This document shows positions 8,487-16,364 of a stretch of 49,194 bases of DNA, in pieces. The notes under the pieces were generated by a model, which made no database searches, had not been told where the DNA came from, and was given only the letters and a program-made list of their open reading frames with translations. How positions within the stretch are numbered: position 1 is the first letter of the stretch; each line of letters starts with the position of its first letter. This stretch comes from an uncultured Kineothrix sp. (GTDB lineage: Bacteria > Bacillota > Clostridia > Lachnospirales > Lachnospiraceae): contig CAJUSR010000028.1 in the NCBI GenBank assembly GCA_910588855.1, forward strand, positions 1-49,194, in the 5' to 3' direction. The position numbers and the translations under genes are program-made.

Positions 8487-10742
8487 TTTTCTATATCGGG
8501 CAGGTGTAATTCCATTCAACTTTTTAAACATCCTGTTAAAATGCTCCACATTATGGTACCCCACCATTTCGGATATCTCATACACTTTAAAAGTAGTTGT
8601 CTTCAACAATTCTTTTGCCTTCTGCATCCGGAGCGCCGTCAAATAGGAAGAGAAATTTTCCCCCGTTTCCTTCGTAAAACGATTGGTAAAATATTTTTCA
8701 TTCAGCCCCACATGTTCCGCCACTTTAGGCAGCGACAAATCGCAGTCCTCATAATGGTCTGCCATATACCTTTTCGCCCGGACAATCACATCCGCCTCCG
8801 CCACATTCAGTTTAGAAGCTGAATAGTCCATCAGCCATGCAAAGTAATTGGTAAGCCATAGCTTCAGGCTCCGCACATCCTCTATCCGCCCTATCTTGTC
8901 CAAATAATTGTACTGCTGCCCAAAGGCATCCGAAAAACGGGAGTTGTCCCTATCAAACCTTTTCCCTATAGCCAGAATCACCGCATATGCCCGCCCACGT
9001 ATCTCCGCCATCGGCAAATCCGAAAAGGCAACAAACAGCTTATTCTTTTCCTCCGCCATATTCTTTTCATCCGCAATATACAAAGCATTCGCCAGCCTCT
9101 CATACTCTTTTGCCAGCTCCAGCAAACTATCGTCCTTTTCCTCCGCCCTATTCAAATCAATTACCGCATTTTCCCCAATCAGATGGCGCAGGCAAATTTT
9201 CTTCCTCACATCTTCTTCGCTCTTTGGAAATTCCTCAAACCCAAATGCCTTTTTCCCGATGCATACCTCAATCTTTACCCCAAACTCGTTAGCAGCCGCC
9301 CGCTGTAGTTCCTGCAGCATTTTTACGATCCTGCTGCTATATTCTTCTTCCGTCACCCGGTAAAAAGCGAAAAAGAAAGAAGAGTTTTCAATATATGCGA
9401 TGCACCGGGAAGCATACCTTGGATTCCTTTCAAAACTGTTTTTCAGCCTTACCGCCACATCCATTTCATTTTCAGCCGGGTTCTCATAAACGATATGCAT
9501 ACTCATAAGCACATATGGCTCCATAAAAAAGTCCCTCGAGCTTTGCCCTACTTCTTCCGGCGTCATTTCCTTTTTTAATAAAGCCGCCAGATAATCCCCC
9601 GGCTTCCGCTCCATATTCCGCACCCGCTCTTCATATTCCCCAATCAACGCCTTTAGCCTGCGGACCATCGCGTTAAACTGATGAATCATATTCCTTACTT
9701 CGGACTGGCCGCTGGCCGTTACATGCACATCCAGATTCCCCTCTTCCACTTCCCGGAGGCCGCTGCTAATTTCCTCAACCGGATTTACAATGCTCCGCAA
9801 AAAATACCGGGAATAGTATCCTGCCAACAGCAAAATCAATACTGCCGCAAGCAACACAAGCACTGCCCGGTTCCAATATTCCAGCGTCAAATCCCTTGTT
9901 TCAATGTAGCTTTCCAGATACCAGACCGTATCCTTCAATTCCAATGGCGTCTTGACGCAAGTATATTTCTTACCGGAAAAATCTATCTCCCCCTGGTCCA
10001 GCGTGGAAAAAACCAGGTTCCCGCCGCTGTCTCTAATCTGGGTGATACCCAGCTTATTTTTCCCCTCAAGGTAATTCCTGTTATATTCCTTAATTCTGTC
10101 CGCCGCATCCGTAGACTGATAGAAAACCACCATTTCTATTTTCTGGGAACGGTCAGTGGATACATCCGGCGCAAGGGCAAAAACAAGAATCAAAAGGTCC
10201 TTTTTCCCTCCCACATACAAATCACTGGAAGAAACCGTATCGTAAGAGCCAAGGCAGACCGTATTGCTTTTTTCCAATGCTTTCTGGTACCAGTCCATCT
10301 CCCTGATTTCATCCATCGTACGATTGATATCATTTTTTATGTAAGTTTTCCTTCCATCTTTCATATAAAACCCTACGGATATGATATCCTTTACCGGCTC
10401 CAATGCCAGGTTCCCCGCCTGCTGCAGCTTTTGCTCATATTCATAACGTCTGCCGAAGTCTGCTGTATCCATCTCCGCCGCATAGGCTAAAATTTCATTA
10501 TTATTCGTATAAATCAAATGGGAAAGACGCATGGACATAATATCGATATCCGATTTCAGCTCCGTAATCACCGTTTCCTGCGCCTGCCGGATATTAGTCA
10601 ACGCCTGATTTTTAAACTGCTTATTCAGGACGAAAAGGGCAACCACAAGAACAATCAGAATGGGGATTACTATGAAAAATAAAAAAGAAAGGTAATAAAC
10701 CGTTTTTAAAGGCAGCCGCCTTCCCATTTGCCCCCGATGCAT
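8478..10742 (-). CDS. Membrane-anchored sensor with AraC-type DNA-binding domain
   Basis: A 754-aa transcription regulator combining an extracytoplasmic sensor with a DNA-binding tail. There is an N-terminal membrane segment (about residues 14-38), an extracellular dCache-like region of about 250 residues, a second membrane segment (RAVLVLLAAVLILLLAG), a HAMP-like segment (RSIVNPVEEISSGLREVEEG), a middle region, and a C-terminal AraC/XylS double helix-turn-helix ending in EMVGYHNVEHFNRMFKKLNG. Such proteins usually activate a neighbouring sugar-uptake operon in response to an external ligand, and the lac-type operon follows directly. A longer start at 10832 is rejected: the promoter lies at 10815-10843, and AAAGGAG stands 6 bases before the ATG at 10742. 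Confidence 0.88.
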   Translation of the reverse strand: MHRGQMGRRLPLKTVYYLSFLFFIVIPILIVLVVALFVLNKQFKNQALTNIRQAQETVITELKSDIDIMSMRLSHLIYTNNNEILAYAAEMDTADFGRRYEYEQKLQQAGNLALEPVKDIISVGFYMKDGRKTYIKNDINRTMDEIREMDWYQKALEKSNTVCLGSYDTVSSSDLYVGGKKDLLILVFALAPDVSTDRSQKIEMVVFYQSTDAADRIKEYNRNYLEGKNKLGITQIRDSGGNLVFSTLDQGEIDFSGKKYTCVKTPLELKDTVWYLESYIETRDLTLEYWNRAVLVLLAAVLILLLAGYYSRYFLRSIVNPVEEISSGLREVEEGNLDVHVTASGQSEVRNMIHQFNAMVRRLKALIGEYEERVRNMERKPGDYLAALLKKEMTPEEVGQSSRDFFMEPYVLMSMHIVYENPAENEMDVAVRLKNSFERNPRYASRCIAYIENSSFFFAFYRVTEEEYSSRIVKMLQELQRAAANEFGVKIEVCIGKKAFGFEEFPKSEEDVRKKICLRHLIGENAVIDLNRAEEKDDSLLELAKEYERLANALYIADEKNMAEEKNKLFVAFSDLPMAEIRGRAYAVILAIGKRFDRDNSRFSDAFGQQYNYLDKIGRIEDVRSLKLWLTNYFAWLMDYSASKLNVAEADVIVRAKRYMADHYEDCDLSLPKVAEHVGLNEKYFTNRFTKETGENFSSYLTALRMQKAKELLKTTTFKVYEISEMVGYHNVEHFNRMFKKLNGITPARYRKTM

Positions 10743-10814
10743 ACTTATCTCCTTTCCTGCCATATCAACCCATCTATTTATATACGGCATTGCACATTTT
10801 ATGTAACTCTGATA

Positions 10815-10843
10815 AGTATACTGTATTTTCATTTACATCACAA
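10815..10843 (-). promoter_or_regulatory. Promoter of the AraC-type regulator
   Basis: TTGTGA (10838-10843), a 17-base spacer and TATACT (10815-10820) on the minus strand. It sits directly after spmB and about 70 bases before the chosen start codon. Confidence 0.65.
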
Positions 10844-10846
10844 GCA

Positions 10847-11377
10847 TTAAGAAACCATACCGGCTAAAATCACGCTGGCAACCACCCCTGCCAAAGTAGC
10901 GAGCAATGCACCTGCCAAAGTATGCCGCGTTTTCGTCACCTTGGCCGCCAGGAAATAAACGCTCATAGTATAAAAAATAGTTTCCGTACAGCTCATCATG
11001 ATTGATGTAATTGTTCCAATATAAGAATCCGGCCCATGTGTTTTAAAAATATCAAGCACCAGCCCGGTAGCCGCCGAAGACGAAAACATTTTCACAAACA
11101 CCAAGGGAACAAGCTCCGAAGGAAATCCTACCTTCCCTGCCAAACCGCCAAACAGTCTCCCCACCGCCTGCAAAAAACCCGATGCCCGCAATACCCCAAC
11201 CGCTACCATCAGCCCAATCAAAGTGGGCATAATCTGAATTACCGTCTGAAATCCATCTTTTGCCCCCTTAATAAAATCCTCATAAACATTTCTTTTATGA
11301 ATCAGCCCGTAAGCTACAATATAAAAAATAATAACCGGTATAATAATATTAGAAATATTGGATAATACGTTTAAAAT
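10847..11377 (-). CDS. spmB: Spore maturation protein B, with apparent AUU start
   Basis: A 176-aa membrane protein matching SpmB along its length (about 178 aa in Bacillus subtilis as I recall), including SNIIIPVIIFYIVAYG, the LIGLMVAVGVLRASG segment, the HGPDSYIG motif and the STE/CTE-FYTMSVYF region. SpmA and SpmB act in forespore core dehydration and heat resistance. The first in-frame ATG (11230) would remove the first membrane helix. Reading the same frame upstream restores the family's N-terminus but meets no ATG, GTG or TTG before the stop codon. The best candidate is an ATT at 11377, 6 bases after an AGAGGGA ribosome site. This is either a rare AUU start, a G-to-T change, or a sequence error. 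Normally spmB directly follows spmA; here the spmA 3' part is 8.5 kb away. Confidence 0.8.
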   Translation of the reverse strand: MLNVLSNISNIIIPVIIFYIVAYGLIHKRNVYEDFIKGAKDGFQTVIQIMPTLIGLMVAVGVLRASGFLQAVGRLFGGLAGKVGFPSELVPLVFVKMFSSSAATGLVLDIFKTHGPDSYIGTITSIMMSCTETIFYTMSVYFLAAKVTKTRHTLAGALLATLAGVVASVILAGMVS

Positions 11378-11418
11378 ATGAAATCCCTCTCTATTCCGCC
11401 TTTATACCTAGTTTATTT

Positions 11419-11449
11419 AAAAAAAAGTGCATGTATGACTACACGCACT
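11419..11449 (-). terminator. Rho-independent terminator upstream of spmB
   Basis: A 10-base stem, AGTGCGTGTA with TACATGCACT (one G-U pair), a GTCA loop and a run of T. It ends the small gene at 11459-11722 and isolates spmB from upstream transcription. Confidence 0.85.
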
Positions 11450-11458
11450 CTTACACTT

Positions 11459-11722
11459 TTACTTTTTCCCCAGCCATTCATTCAAAAAATGCACTTCTTT
11501 TGCCTTATTGATGATGTCTGTGGCATTCTCCCGTATATAAACTCTAAGCTGCTCAATTTCCTCTTCCGTAAAACCGGAAGACTTTACAATCTCTCCCCTC
11601 GGCACTACCCCTTCCGCATACCCGCGCTTTCCCCGCTCAAAGCATACCCGTACCATCTTCTCTCCATCTTTTAGCAGCAAACCGGAATATGTCATCCGAA
11701 GCTCTTCACCCTTATCCATCAC
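11459..11722 (-). CDS. Small conserved-looking hypothetical protein
   Basis: An 87-aa protein I do not recognise. It is hydrophilic and rich in Glu, Lys and Arg; the first half (MTYSGLLLKDGEKMVRVCFE, then a GKRGYAEGVVP segment) looks beta-rich and the second half (FTEEEIEQLRVYIRENATDI) helical. There is no signal peptide or membrane segment. A strong terminator follows immediately, which supports a real transcription unit. The start is uncertain: codon 1 or the Met of MTYSG (codon 10) are both possible. No function is proposed. Confidence 0.55.
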   Translation of the reverse strand: MMDKGEELRMTYSGLLLKDGEKMVRVCFERGKRGYAEGVVPRGEIVKSSGFTEEEIEQLRVYIRENATDIINKAKEVHFLNEWLGKK

Positions 11723-11748
11723 TTTCCCCTCTTCCCGCCTTCCGCATT

Positions 11749-11871
11749 TTTATTCCCGCGAGCAACGAGCCAAGTGGCTGCTTGCAGACATTTGGCGACT
11801 GCCGCGAGGGTCAAATACCCCGCTGCTCTGCCGCGCTGCAAGTTTGATACCCCGTTGCTTGTAGCGGGGTC
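11749..11871. repeat. REP-like repeat copy 2 with hairpins
   Basis: The first 38 bases (11749-11786) are the exact reverse complement of 2049-2086. They are followed by CAAATACCCCGCTG, shared with 2037-2050, and by a hairpin-forming ACCCCG...CGGGGT segment near 11849-11870. This fills most of the 322-base gap between the small gene and the fructosamine-kinase gene. Confidence 0.7.
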
Positions 11872-11931
11872 TTTGATTGCAACTCATGCCCTTTATATCC
11901 GCCCTATCGGGCTACTTTTTCATGTTTTTAC

Positions 11932-11986
11932 GGGTCACAAAGTCAGGTATTGACATGCAAGCATGTCATACATGCCCTTTTGACCC
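11932..11986. repeat. Long imperfect hairpin element
   Basis: GGGTCA...AAAG at the left end pairs with CTTT...TGACCC at the right end, and a perfect inner stem GACATG-CAAG-CATGTC lies in the middle. It is downstream of the fructosamine-kinase gene, without a clear U-run, next to the REP-like repeat. Confidence 0.55.
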
Positions 11987-12044
11987 TGGCATCATATTAA
12001 TGATATATTATACACTCTCTACTGCTGTCTGCACAAGCAGCAAT

Positions 12045-12956
12045 TTAAATCCTATATCCCCCTATAATCCCCAATACAGACGGTAAATATGCTTGTCCGA
12101 ACAGGTTCAAATGGTTTAGGAGATGATACAGATTATACAAATCCCGCCGTTGCCCATACCCCGGCTGCATAGGAGCGGCTTCCTTATAAGCATCGTAAAA
12201 AATTTGCGGGAATCCCCCAAAAAGTTCCGTCATCGCAATATCCGCTTCCCCATGCCCGACATATACGGCAGGGTCAATCAGCCATGCCTTCCCGTCATTC
12301 CCCGTTATCACATTCCCTGACCACAAATCACCATGCAGCAACGAAGGATATTCCGGCTCCACTAAAATATTTTCTAATTTTTCTAACAGCTTTGTTATCT
12401 TTTTCCGCTCCCCTGCCCCAAAATAGTGAAAAGCCTTTTTAAATTGCGGTTCCAGCCGGCATTCACGGAAAAAGGGTATCCAGTTGTCATATACTTCATT
12501 CTTCTGGCTGCTTGCCCCAATGTAATTATTGCCGTTAAAACCGAATTTTCCTCCCACAGTCCAATTTCCTGTTTCTGTCCGGTGCATCTCTGCCAGTTCA
12601 TATGCAAATGTTTCCCAATAATTTTTAATACGTGCCTTCCCTTCAATAAATCCCATTAGCAGAAAGGCGCGCCCCGTGCTTTTATCAACTCCTCCGCCAA
12701 GGAGGTGAGGTGTTCCGATAGCGCCTGTCTTTGCAATCGCAGCCAGCCCTGACGCTTCCGCCGTAAAAAAAGAGGCATTTTCTTTCTTATTGGATTTCAT
12801 AAAAATACATGTTCCGTCAGTTAATGCCAATTTGTATGCCTCATTAATATCTCCGCCGGAAACCCGTTCTGTTCCCGCAATTTTCACACCGCTTCCAAAA
12901 AGCGACGTCAACGCATCTTCTACAGATATAAATTGTTGTAACATTGTATCATTCAT
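12045..12956 (-). CDS. Fructosamine kinase family protein
   Basis: A 303-aa kinase-like protein of the fructosamine-3-kinase/ketosamine kinase family, which phosphorylates glycated amines or proteins so they can be repaired or catabolised. The Brenner-type catalytic motif LLHGDLWSGN and the metal-binding DPAVYVGHGEADIAMTELF segment are present, as are GGDINEAYKL and the ATP-lysine region FMKSN near the N-terminus. The open frame reaches a TTG at 12983, but the ATG at 12956 has an AGGCAGG site about 8 bases upstream and gives the usual family length. It stands alone between palindromic repeats. The substrate cannot be told from sequence. Confidence 0.85.
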   Translation of the reverse strand: MNDTMLQQFISVEDALTSLFGSGVKIAGTERVSGGDINEAYKLALTDGTCIFMKSNKKENASFFTAEASGLAAIAKTGAIGTPHLLGGGVDKSTGRAFLLMGFIEGKARIKNYWETFAYELAEMHRTETGNWTVGGKFGFNGNNYIGASSQKNEVYDNWIPFFRECRLEPQFKKAFHYFGAGERKKITKLLEKLENILVEPEYPSLLHGDLWSGNVITGNDGKAWLIDPAVYVGHGEADIAMTELFGGFPQIFYDAYKEAAPMQPGYGQRRDLYNLYHLLNHLNLFGQAYLPSVLGIIGGYRI

Positions 12957-13055
12957 GCGATAGCCCTGCCTTTTCCACTCCAATTCCAGCCACTGCCAAT
13001 AATTCCCACAACTCCCACAATTTCCACAATGAATTATCCATAAGTACTTTTTATC

Positions 13056-13122
13056 ATATAATTCGGGTGTGAAAAGGCCTGTCTGGCACTGCCGGGCAGA
13101 CCTTTCGGCACCCGAATCATAA
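13056..13122. repeat. Short palindromic element, ATTCGGGTG family
   Basis: The left arm starts ATTCGGGTG (13061-13069) and the right arm ends CACCCGAAT (13109-13117), with further pairing through AAAGGYCTG and CAGRCCTTT. The arms share their outer sequence with the larger palindrome at 28644-28880, so both belong to one repeat family. It lies between mscS and the fructosamine-kinase gene. Confidence 0.75.
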
Positions 13123-13158
13123 TATACAAAGGTAATAAATAAAACATATTTTCTGTAT

Positions 13159-13944
13159 TTATGTATGAAATGGAGCGTTTACCGTTACTGTCTGGTATGG
13201 AATCTCTATACCGTTCTTCCTAAACTCTGCTACCAGGGCAATCCTGATATCGCTGCATGCCTGAAAACTATCGTTCAGGTTCTCTGTCCATATTGTTGTT
13301 TTCAGGACAATGCCATTTTGGGTATACCCGCTTGCCGTAACCGCATTCGCCTCCGTATTCAATGTCAAAGTATGCTCCGCACATACTTTCTTCATAATTT
13401 GTATGGCCTCCTCAACATCTGCATCATAGGCAATTTCTACCTCTACAAAATTACCTATATTTTCCGTATAATTCGTATTGATAATCACCGACGTATCCAT
13501 AACGGAATTTGGAACGATGCAGCTCTCCCCGTTAAACTGGTAAATCACCGTATGCCGCAATGTAACATCCTTTACAATCCCCTCCGCTATCACGGTTCCG
13601 CCCTGAACCACTCTTATTTTTTCATCCTCGTTATAGGGCTTTGACGCTGATATGGAAATTCCGCTTATCACATTCCCCAATGCCTGCTGGGCAGCAAAAG
13701 TTGCTATGGCAATGATTAAGGAACCGCTCTGCAATAAAACCTTGCTGATATCTTTTGTAATATCAAACTGCTGCGCCAAGCTGTAGATGACAACCACGTC
13801 AATTATGACATTCACTACGCTTTTTGAAAACCGCAGATGGATTGCTTTGGTTTTCTTTAATACATATTTATAAACCAGATTGACCACATAATTCAAAACC
13901 AAGGCAACACCAATGAAAATGCCTACCTTAAGAAATAAACCCAT
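13159..13944 (-). CDS. MscS-family mechanosensitive ion channel
   Basis: A 261-aa small-conductance mechanosensitive channel of the short MscS/YnaI-like type, releasing solutes on hypo-osmotic shock. Two or three N-terminal membrane segments are visible (residues 3-25, 40-60, 70-88). The pore-lining helix contains the Ala/Gly-rich stretch AIATFAAQQALGNVISGISI, followed by the beta domain with GIVKDVTLRHTVI and VPNSVMDTSVIIN. The C-terminal cytoplasmic domain ends NGIEIPYQTVTVN, a typical MscS ending. It is monocistronic and probably reads from the promoter at 13998-14026. Confidence 0.92.
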   Translation of the reverse strand: MGLFLKVGIFIGVALVLNYVVNLVYKYVLKKTKAIHLRFSKSVVNVIIDVVVIYSLAQQFDITKDISKVLLQSGSLIIAIATFAAQQALGNVISGISISASKPYNEDEKIRVVQGGTVIAEGIVKDVTLRHTVIYQFNGESCIVPNSVMDTSVIINTNYTENIGNFVEVEIAYDADVEEAIQIMKKVCAEHTLTLNTEANAVTASGYTQNGIVLKTTIWTENLNDSFQACSDIRIALVAEFRKNGIEIPYQTVTVNAPFHT

Positions 13945-13997
13945 CTACCTTACCCTCCCTCCAATCAACTAGCTGCATAAACCCTCTAATTGACAAT

Positions 13998-14026
13998 ACC
14001 GTACTACTCCTGCAAACCAGTGTCAA
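13998..14026 (-). promoter_or_regulatory. Candidate mscS promoter
   Basis: A perfect TTGACA (14021-14026) with a 17-base spacer to TACGGT (13998-14003), a weak -10, upstream of mscS on the minus strand. Confidence 0.35.
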
Positions 14027-14146
14027 GCCAGAAGCCTAATTCTTTCACTTTTTTCAATATCCTCTTTCTTACTATGCTCCCAAACTGCATTTTATGCAAC
14101 CCGACACAAAACGCCTTTTCTCGACATATATTGATAATAAACAAAG

Positions 14147-14152
14147 TATAAT
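14147..14152 (+). promoter_or_regulatory. Candidate -10 box of the hemerythrin gene
   Basis: TATAAT on the plus strand 58 bases before the start codon. The best -35-like sequence (TCGACA at 14121) is 20 bases away, so only the -10 is convincing. Confidence 0.4.
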
Positions 14153-14209
14153 TCAAGTCAAATTCCAAAATGGCAACGATAGGAGTTTTCCCATGAATAA
14201 AGGAGTCAA

Positions 14210-15094
14210 ATGGTTAAAGAAACAGAGTGGAATAAACAGTTTCGCATTGGGGTTGATTCCATTGACAATGCACACAAAAAACTTTTTTCGATTGTACGCA
14301 AGTTAATCCATCTAAGCCAGGATGAAAATAATGGACAATGGGCATGTGCCGAAGGCATTAAATATTTCAAAAACTATGCCGTCAAACATTTTGCCGATGA
14401 AGAAGCCTATATGCAGTCTATCGGCTACAAAGGATATGAAATACACAAGCATCTGCATGATGACATGCGGTATAAAACACTTCCTGCACTGGAAAACGAT
14501 TTATTGGAATCAAACTATTCCCAAGAATCTATTCATCATTTCCTTGGTATTTGCCTTGGATGGCTCACCGCCCATATTATGATTGAAGACCGAGCCATTA
14601 CAGGTAACATCCCTAACAGGTGGACGAAAGACCATACCGGGGCAGATATAAAAGCTTTGGAAGACGGGCTTTCCGACACGCTGCAAAACATTTTCAAATT
14701 AAAATCAACAGTAGTCAGTGAACATTATAATGGGGAAAATTTTGGAAATAGTATTATTGCCCGCCTGTCTTATCGGCAAAAAGAGGGCAGGCATGTGCAG
14801 ATTTTTTTAGCCTTTGAAGAAACCCTGGCATGGCAGGCAGTGGACCCTATGCTGGATATACAGCTAAAGAAGTTGGATAAGATTATCAAAAATGCTACTA
14901 AGGAAATTTCACAACAAATAGCGAATCAGGTTGGCGTATATCTTCATCTTCATTCACAATACCAACTAGAAAGCAGCCACTTAATGACCATTGAGCAGTT
15001 CCAGAAAGAATTTGATACGGGATGTTTTGAATATAGCTTGCTCTTCAACACAGGAACCGGATATTTCGCTTTTTGTATTAAATTGTTGCAATAA
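14210..15094 (+). CDS. Bacteriohemerythrin with an uncharacterised C-terminal domain
   Basis: A 294-aa protein; one of very few plus-strand genes here. Residues 1-135 are a hemerythrin domain with a complete diiron ligand set: His22, His60 and Glu64, His79 and His83, His122 and Asp127. Such domains bind O2 or sense redox/iron in anaerobes. The C-terminal 150 residues do not belong to hemerythrin. They start near residue 145 and include EETLAWQAVDPML and a final FNTGTGYFAFCIK strand that faintly recalls CheC/CheX-like chemotaxis domains, but I cannot confirm that. The start is fixed by AAAGGAG 4 bases before the ATG. It is monocistronic, so the output partner is unknown. Confidence 0.85.
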   Translation: MVKETEWNKQFRIGVDSIDNAHKKLFSIVRKLIHLSQDENNGQWACAEGIKYFKNYAVKHFADEEAYMQSIGYKGYEIHKHLHDDMRYKTLPALENDLLESNYSQESIHHFLGICLGWLTAHIMIEDRAITGNIPNRWTKDHTGADIKALEDGLSDTLQNIFKLKSTVVSEHYNGENFGNSIIARLSYRQKEGRHVQIFLAFEETLAWQAVDPMLDIQLKKLDKIIKNATKEISQQIANQVGVYLHLHSQYQLESSHLMTIEQFQKEFDTGCFEYSLLFNTGTGYFAFCIKLLQ

Positions 15095-15487
15095 ATTTTT
15101 GTGTTAAATTTTTTGTAGGACAACGTTTCTTTAAAAACGGTTGCCTTGTTTTCCAATATCGCAACGGGCAACGCTACAAACCAAACTATAAGGATTTTCG
15201 TCAACCTGAGGATTTTCTTTTGCCCCGTATACACCGGAAATTATAGTAAACCCATTATTTTTTTGGGGGTTACTTTCATGATACCAGCATTGCCTCCTGG
15301 CAATAATATCATGGGAATCCCCAAAAAAAGCTGCCCTATGGGCAAGGCAATTTCCTCTATTTATTACATTTCACGGCCTAACCGACCGCTCATAGTAACG
15401 ACATTGGCCATTTAAAATCGCCCCATCATTTCTATGGTGGCTAACCGTGCAGCAAGTGTACGATTAGGCCGCGAGCAGTAACTATAT
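15095..15487. other. Intergenic stretch with inverted repeats, no convincing gene
   Basis: The 393-base gap holds a long imperfect hairpin. Its left arm starts TTTTTTGGGGGTTAC near 15257-15283, the inner perfect stem is ATTGCC-TCCT-GGCAAT, and the right arm is near 15305-15329. A TGCCC-TAT-GGGCA stem follows. GGCCTAA near 15375 and TTAGGCC near 15464 form a further inverted pair. An 89-codon open frame on the plus strand runs through this repeat and is probably not a gene. Confidence 0.55.
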
Positions 15488-15889
15488 TTATTTCATTTGT
15501 GCCATTGAGAATAATGTTTCTTGCAAAAGTTTAGAGAAATTGATATTATTTTTTTCAGCAAAAGTATTCAACCATGCAGGGATAGTAAGGTTTTTTCTTA
15601 TAGCTTTTTCACCATATTTTTCTTCATAGGCATCAATGTCTAATAATAACATATTTATCATACACCCATTTTCAGCAGTTACTTCAGAATAGTCGGAAGC
15701 ACGAGGGATTTTCTCTCCATCTTCAAGTTCTCCTAATATCCAACCACTGGCTGCGTCAATCGCCATTTCAATAGCCTGTTCTAAGTCTTTTCCCTCTGTT
15801 ACGCAACCGGGTAAGTCTGGAAATTCTACCACATATCCACCACTTTGATCTGTAAAAGGCTTAAATACAGCCGGATAAATTAATTTCAA
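15488..15889 (-). CDS. hicB: HicB-family antitoxin
   Basis: A 133-aa type II antitoxin. The N-terminal half is the HicB RNase-H-like fold with the signature GGYVVEFPDLPGCVTEG and EQAIEMAIDAASGWI. The C-terminal part (RKNLTIPAWLNTFAEKNNIN) is a ribbon-helix-helix-like DNA-binding segment typical of longer HicB proteins that repress their own promoter. The start is set at TTG 15889, because GGAGGTG stands 6 bases upstream and the resulting start KLIYPAVFKPF matches the family; the ATG 5 codons earlier is itself part of that ribosome site. It lies 39 bases after hicA. Confidence 0.9.
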   Translation of the reverse strand: MKLIYPAVFKPFTDQSGGYVVEFPDLPGCVTEGKDLEQAIEMAIDAASGWILGELEDGEKIPRASDYSEVTAENGCMINMLLLDIDAYEEKYGEKAIRKNLTIPAWLNTFAEKNNINFSKLLQETLFSMAQMK

Positions 15890-15928
15890 TATATTCACCT
15901 CCATTTAGATTGATTGAACAATTAGGGC

Positions 15929-16108
15929 TTAAAGCCCCGCTTGTTTCATAATTGATTTTACCGTATCAGAATTTAAATCCCCTCCATGTTCTGGAATTGT
16001 AACTTTTCCAGGTTTTGTCGGGTGTTTATATTGGTGATGTGAACCTTTTTGCTTTACTTGATACCATCCGTTTATTAATATCATACTCTCAATTTCTCTA
16101 AATCGCAT
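15929..16108 (-). CDS. hicA: HicA-family mRNA interferase toxin
   Basis: A 59-aa toxin that degrades mRNA and is neutralised by HicB. The dsRBD-like fold is recognisable: MRFREIESMILINGWYQVKQ, then the catalytic GSHHQY motif with His24, then PGKVTIPEHGGDLNSDTV and the final helix KSIMKQAGL. The length is normal for HicA. AGGAGG lies 6 bases before the ATG. It precedes hicB in the order hicA-hicB, both transcribed from the promoter at 16162-16190. All key residues are present, so the module looks functional. Confidence 0.92.
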   Translation of the reverse strand: MRFREIESMILINGWYQVKQKGSHHQYKHPTKPGKVTIPEHGGDLNSDTVKSIMKQAGL

Positions 16109-16161
16109 CCAATACCTCCTTATTCATTCATGGCCTCTCTCCTTTCCCTTTGTTTGACTAT

Positions 16162-16190
16162 ATTATAATGCGCATTATGCGCATCGTCAA
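16162..16190 (-). promoter_or_regulatory. hicAB promoter with palindromic operator in the spacer
   Basis: On the minus strand TTGACG (16185-16190), exactly 17 bases and TATAAT (16162-16167). The spacer consists of two copies of the perfect 8-base palindrome ATGCGCAT (16168-16175 and 16177-16184) separated by one base. This is a good candidate for the HicB(HicAB) binding site, which would block the promoter directly. Confidence 0.8.
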
Positions 16191-16213
16191 TAATTTTATT
16201 CTTCAAATATATA

Positions 16214-16251
16214 AAAGGACATTCTCCAAAATAAAAGATATAATGTCCTTT
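16214..16251 (-). terminator. Terminator-like hairpin after the PilZ gene
   Basis: AAAGGACATT (16214-16223) and AATGTCCTTT (16242-16251) form a 10-base stem with an 18-base loop; on the minus strand TTTTATAT follows. It probably separates the PilZ gene from hicAB. Confidence 0.5.
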
Positions 16252-16364
16252 GGTATATTCGCTATTCAATTTAATATATAAAGCACTTTACCGCTGTTAC
16301 GCACTTTCTGCCAGTGTCTCTATGCTACATTCCCACCAGCAAAAGGAAATACGCCAGATTTGCC

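Noticed and set aside
9681..10490. A 269-codon plus-strand frame opposite the AraC-type regulator
   Set aside because: It is antisense to a well-supported gene with all expected domains and shows no recognisable family.
8478..10832. Longer start of the AraC-type regulator
   Set aside because: The extra 30 codons overlap the promoter boxes, and a strong ribosome site precedes the ATG at 10742.
15146..15415. An 89-codon plus-strand frame after the hemerythrin gene
   Set aside because: It runs through a long inverted repeat, lacks a ribosome site and resembles no family.
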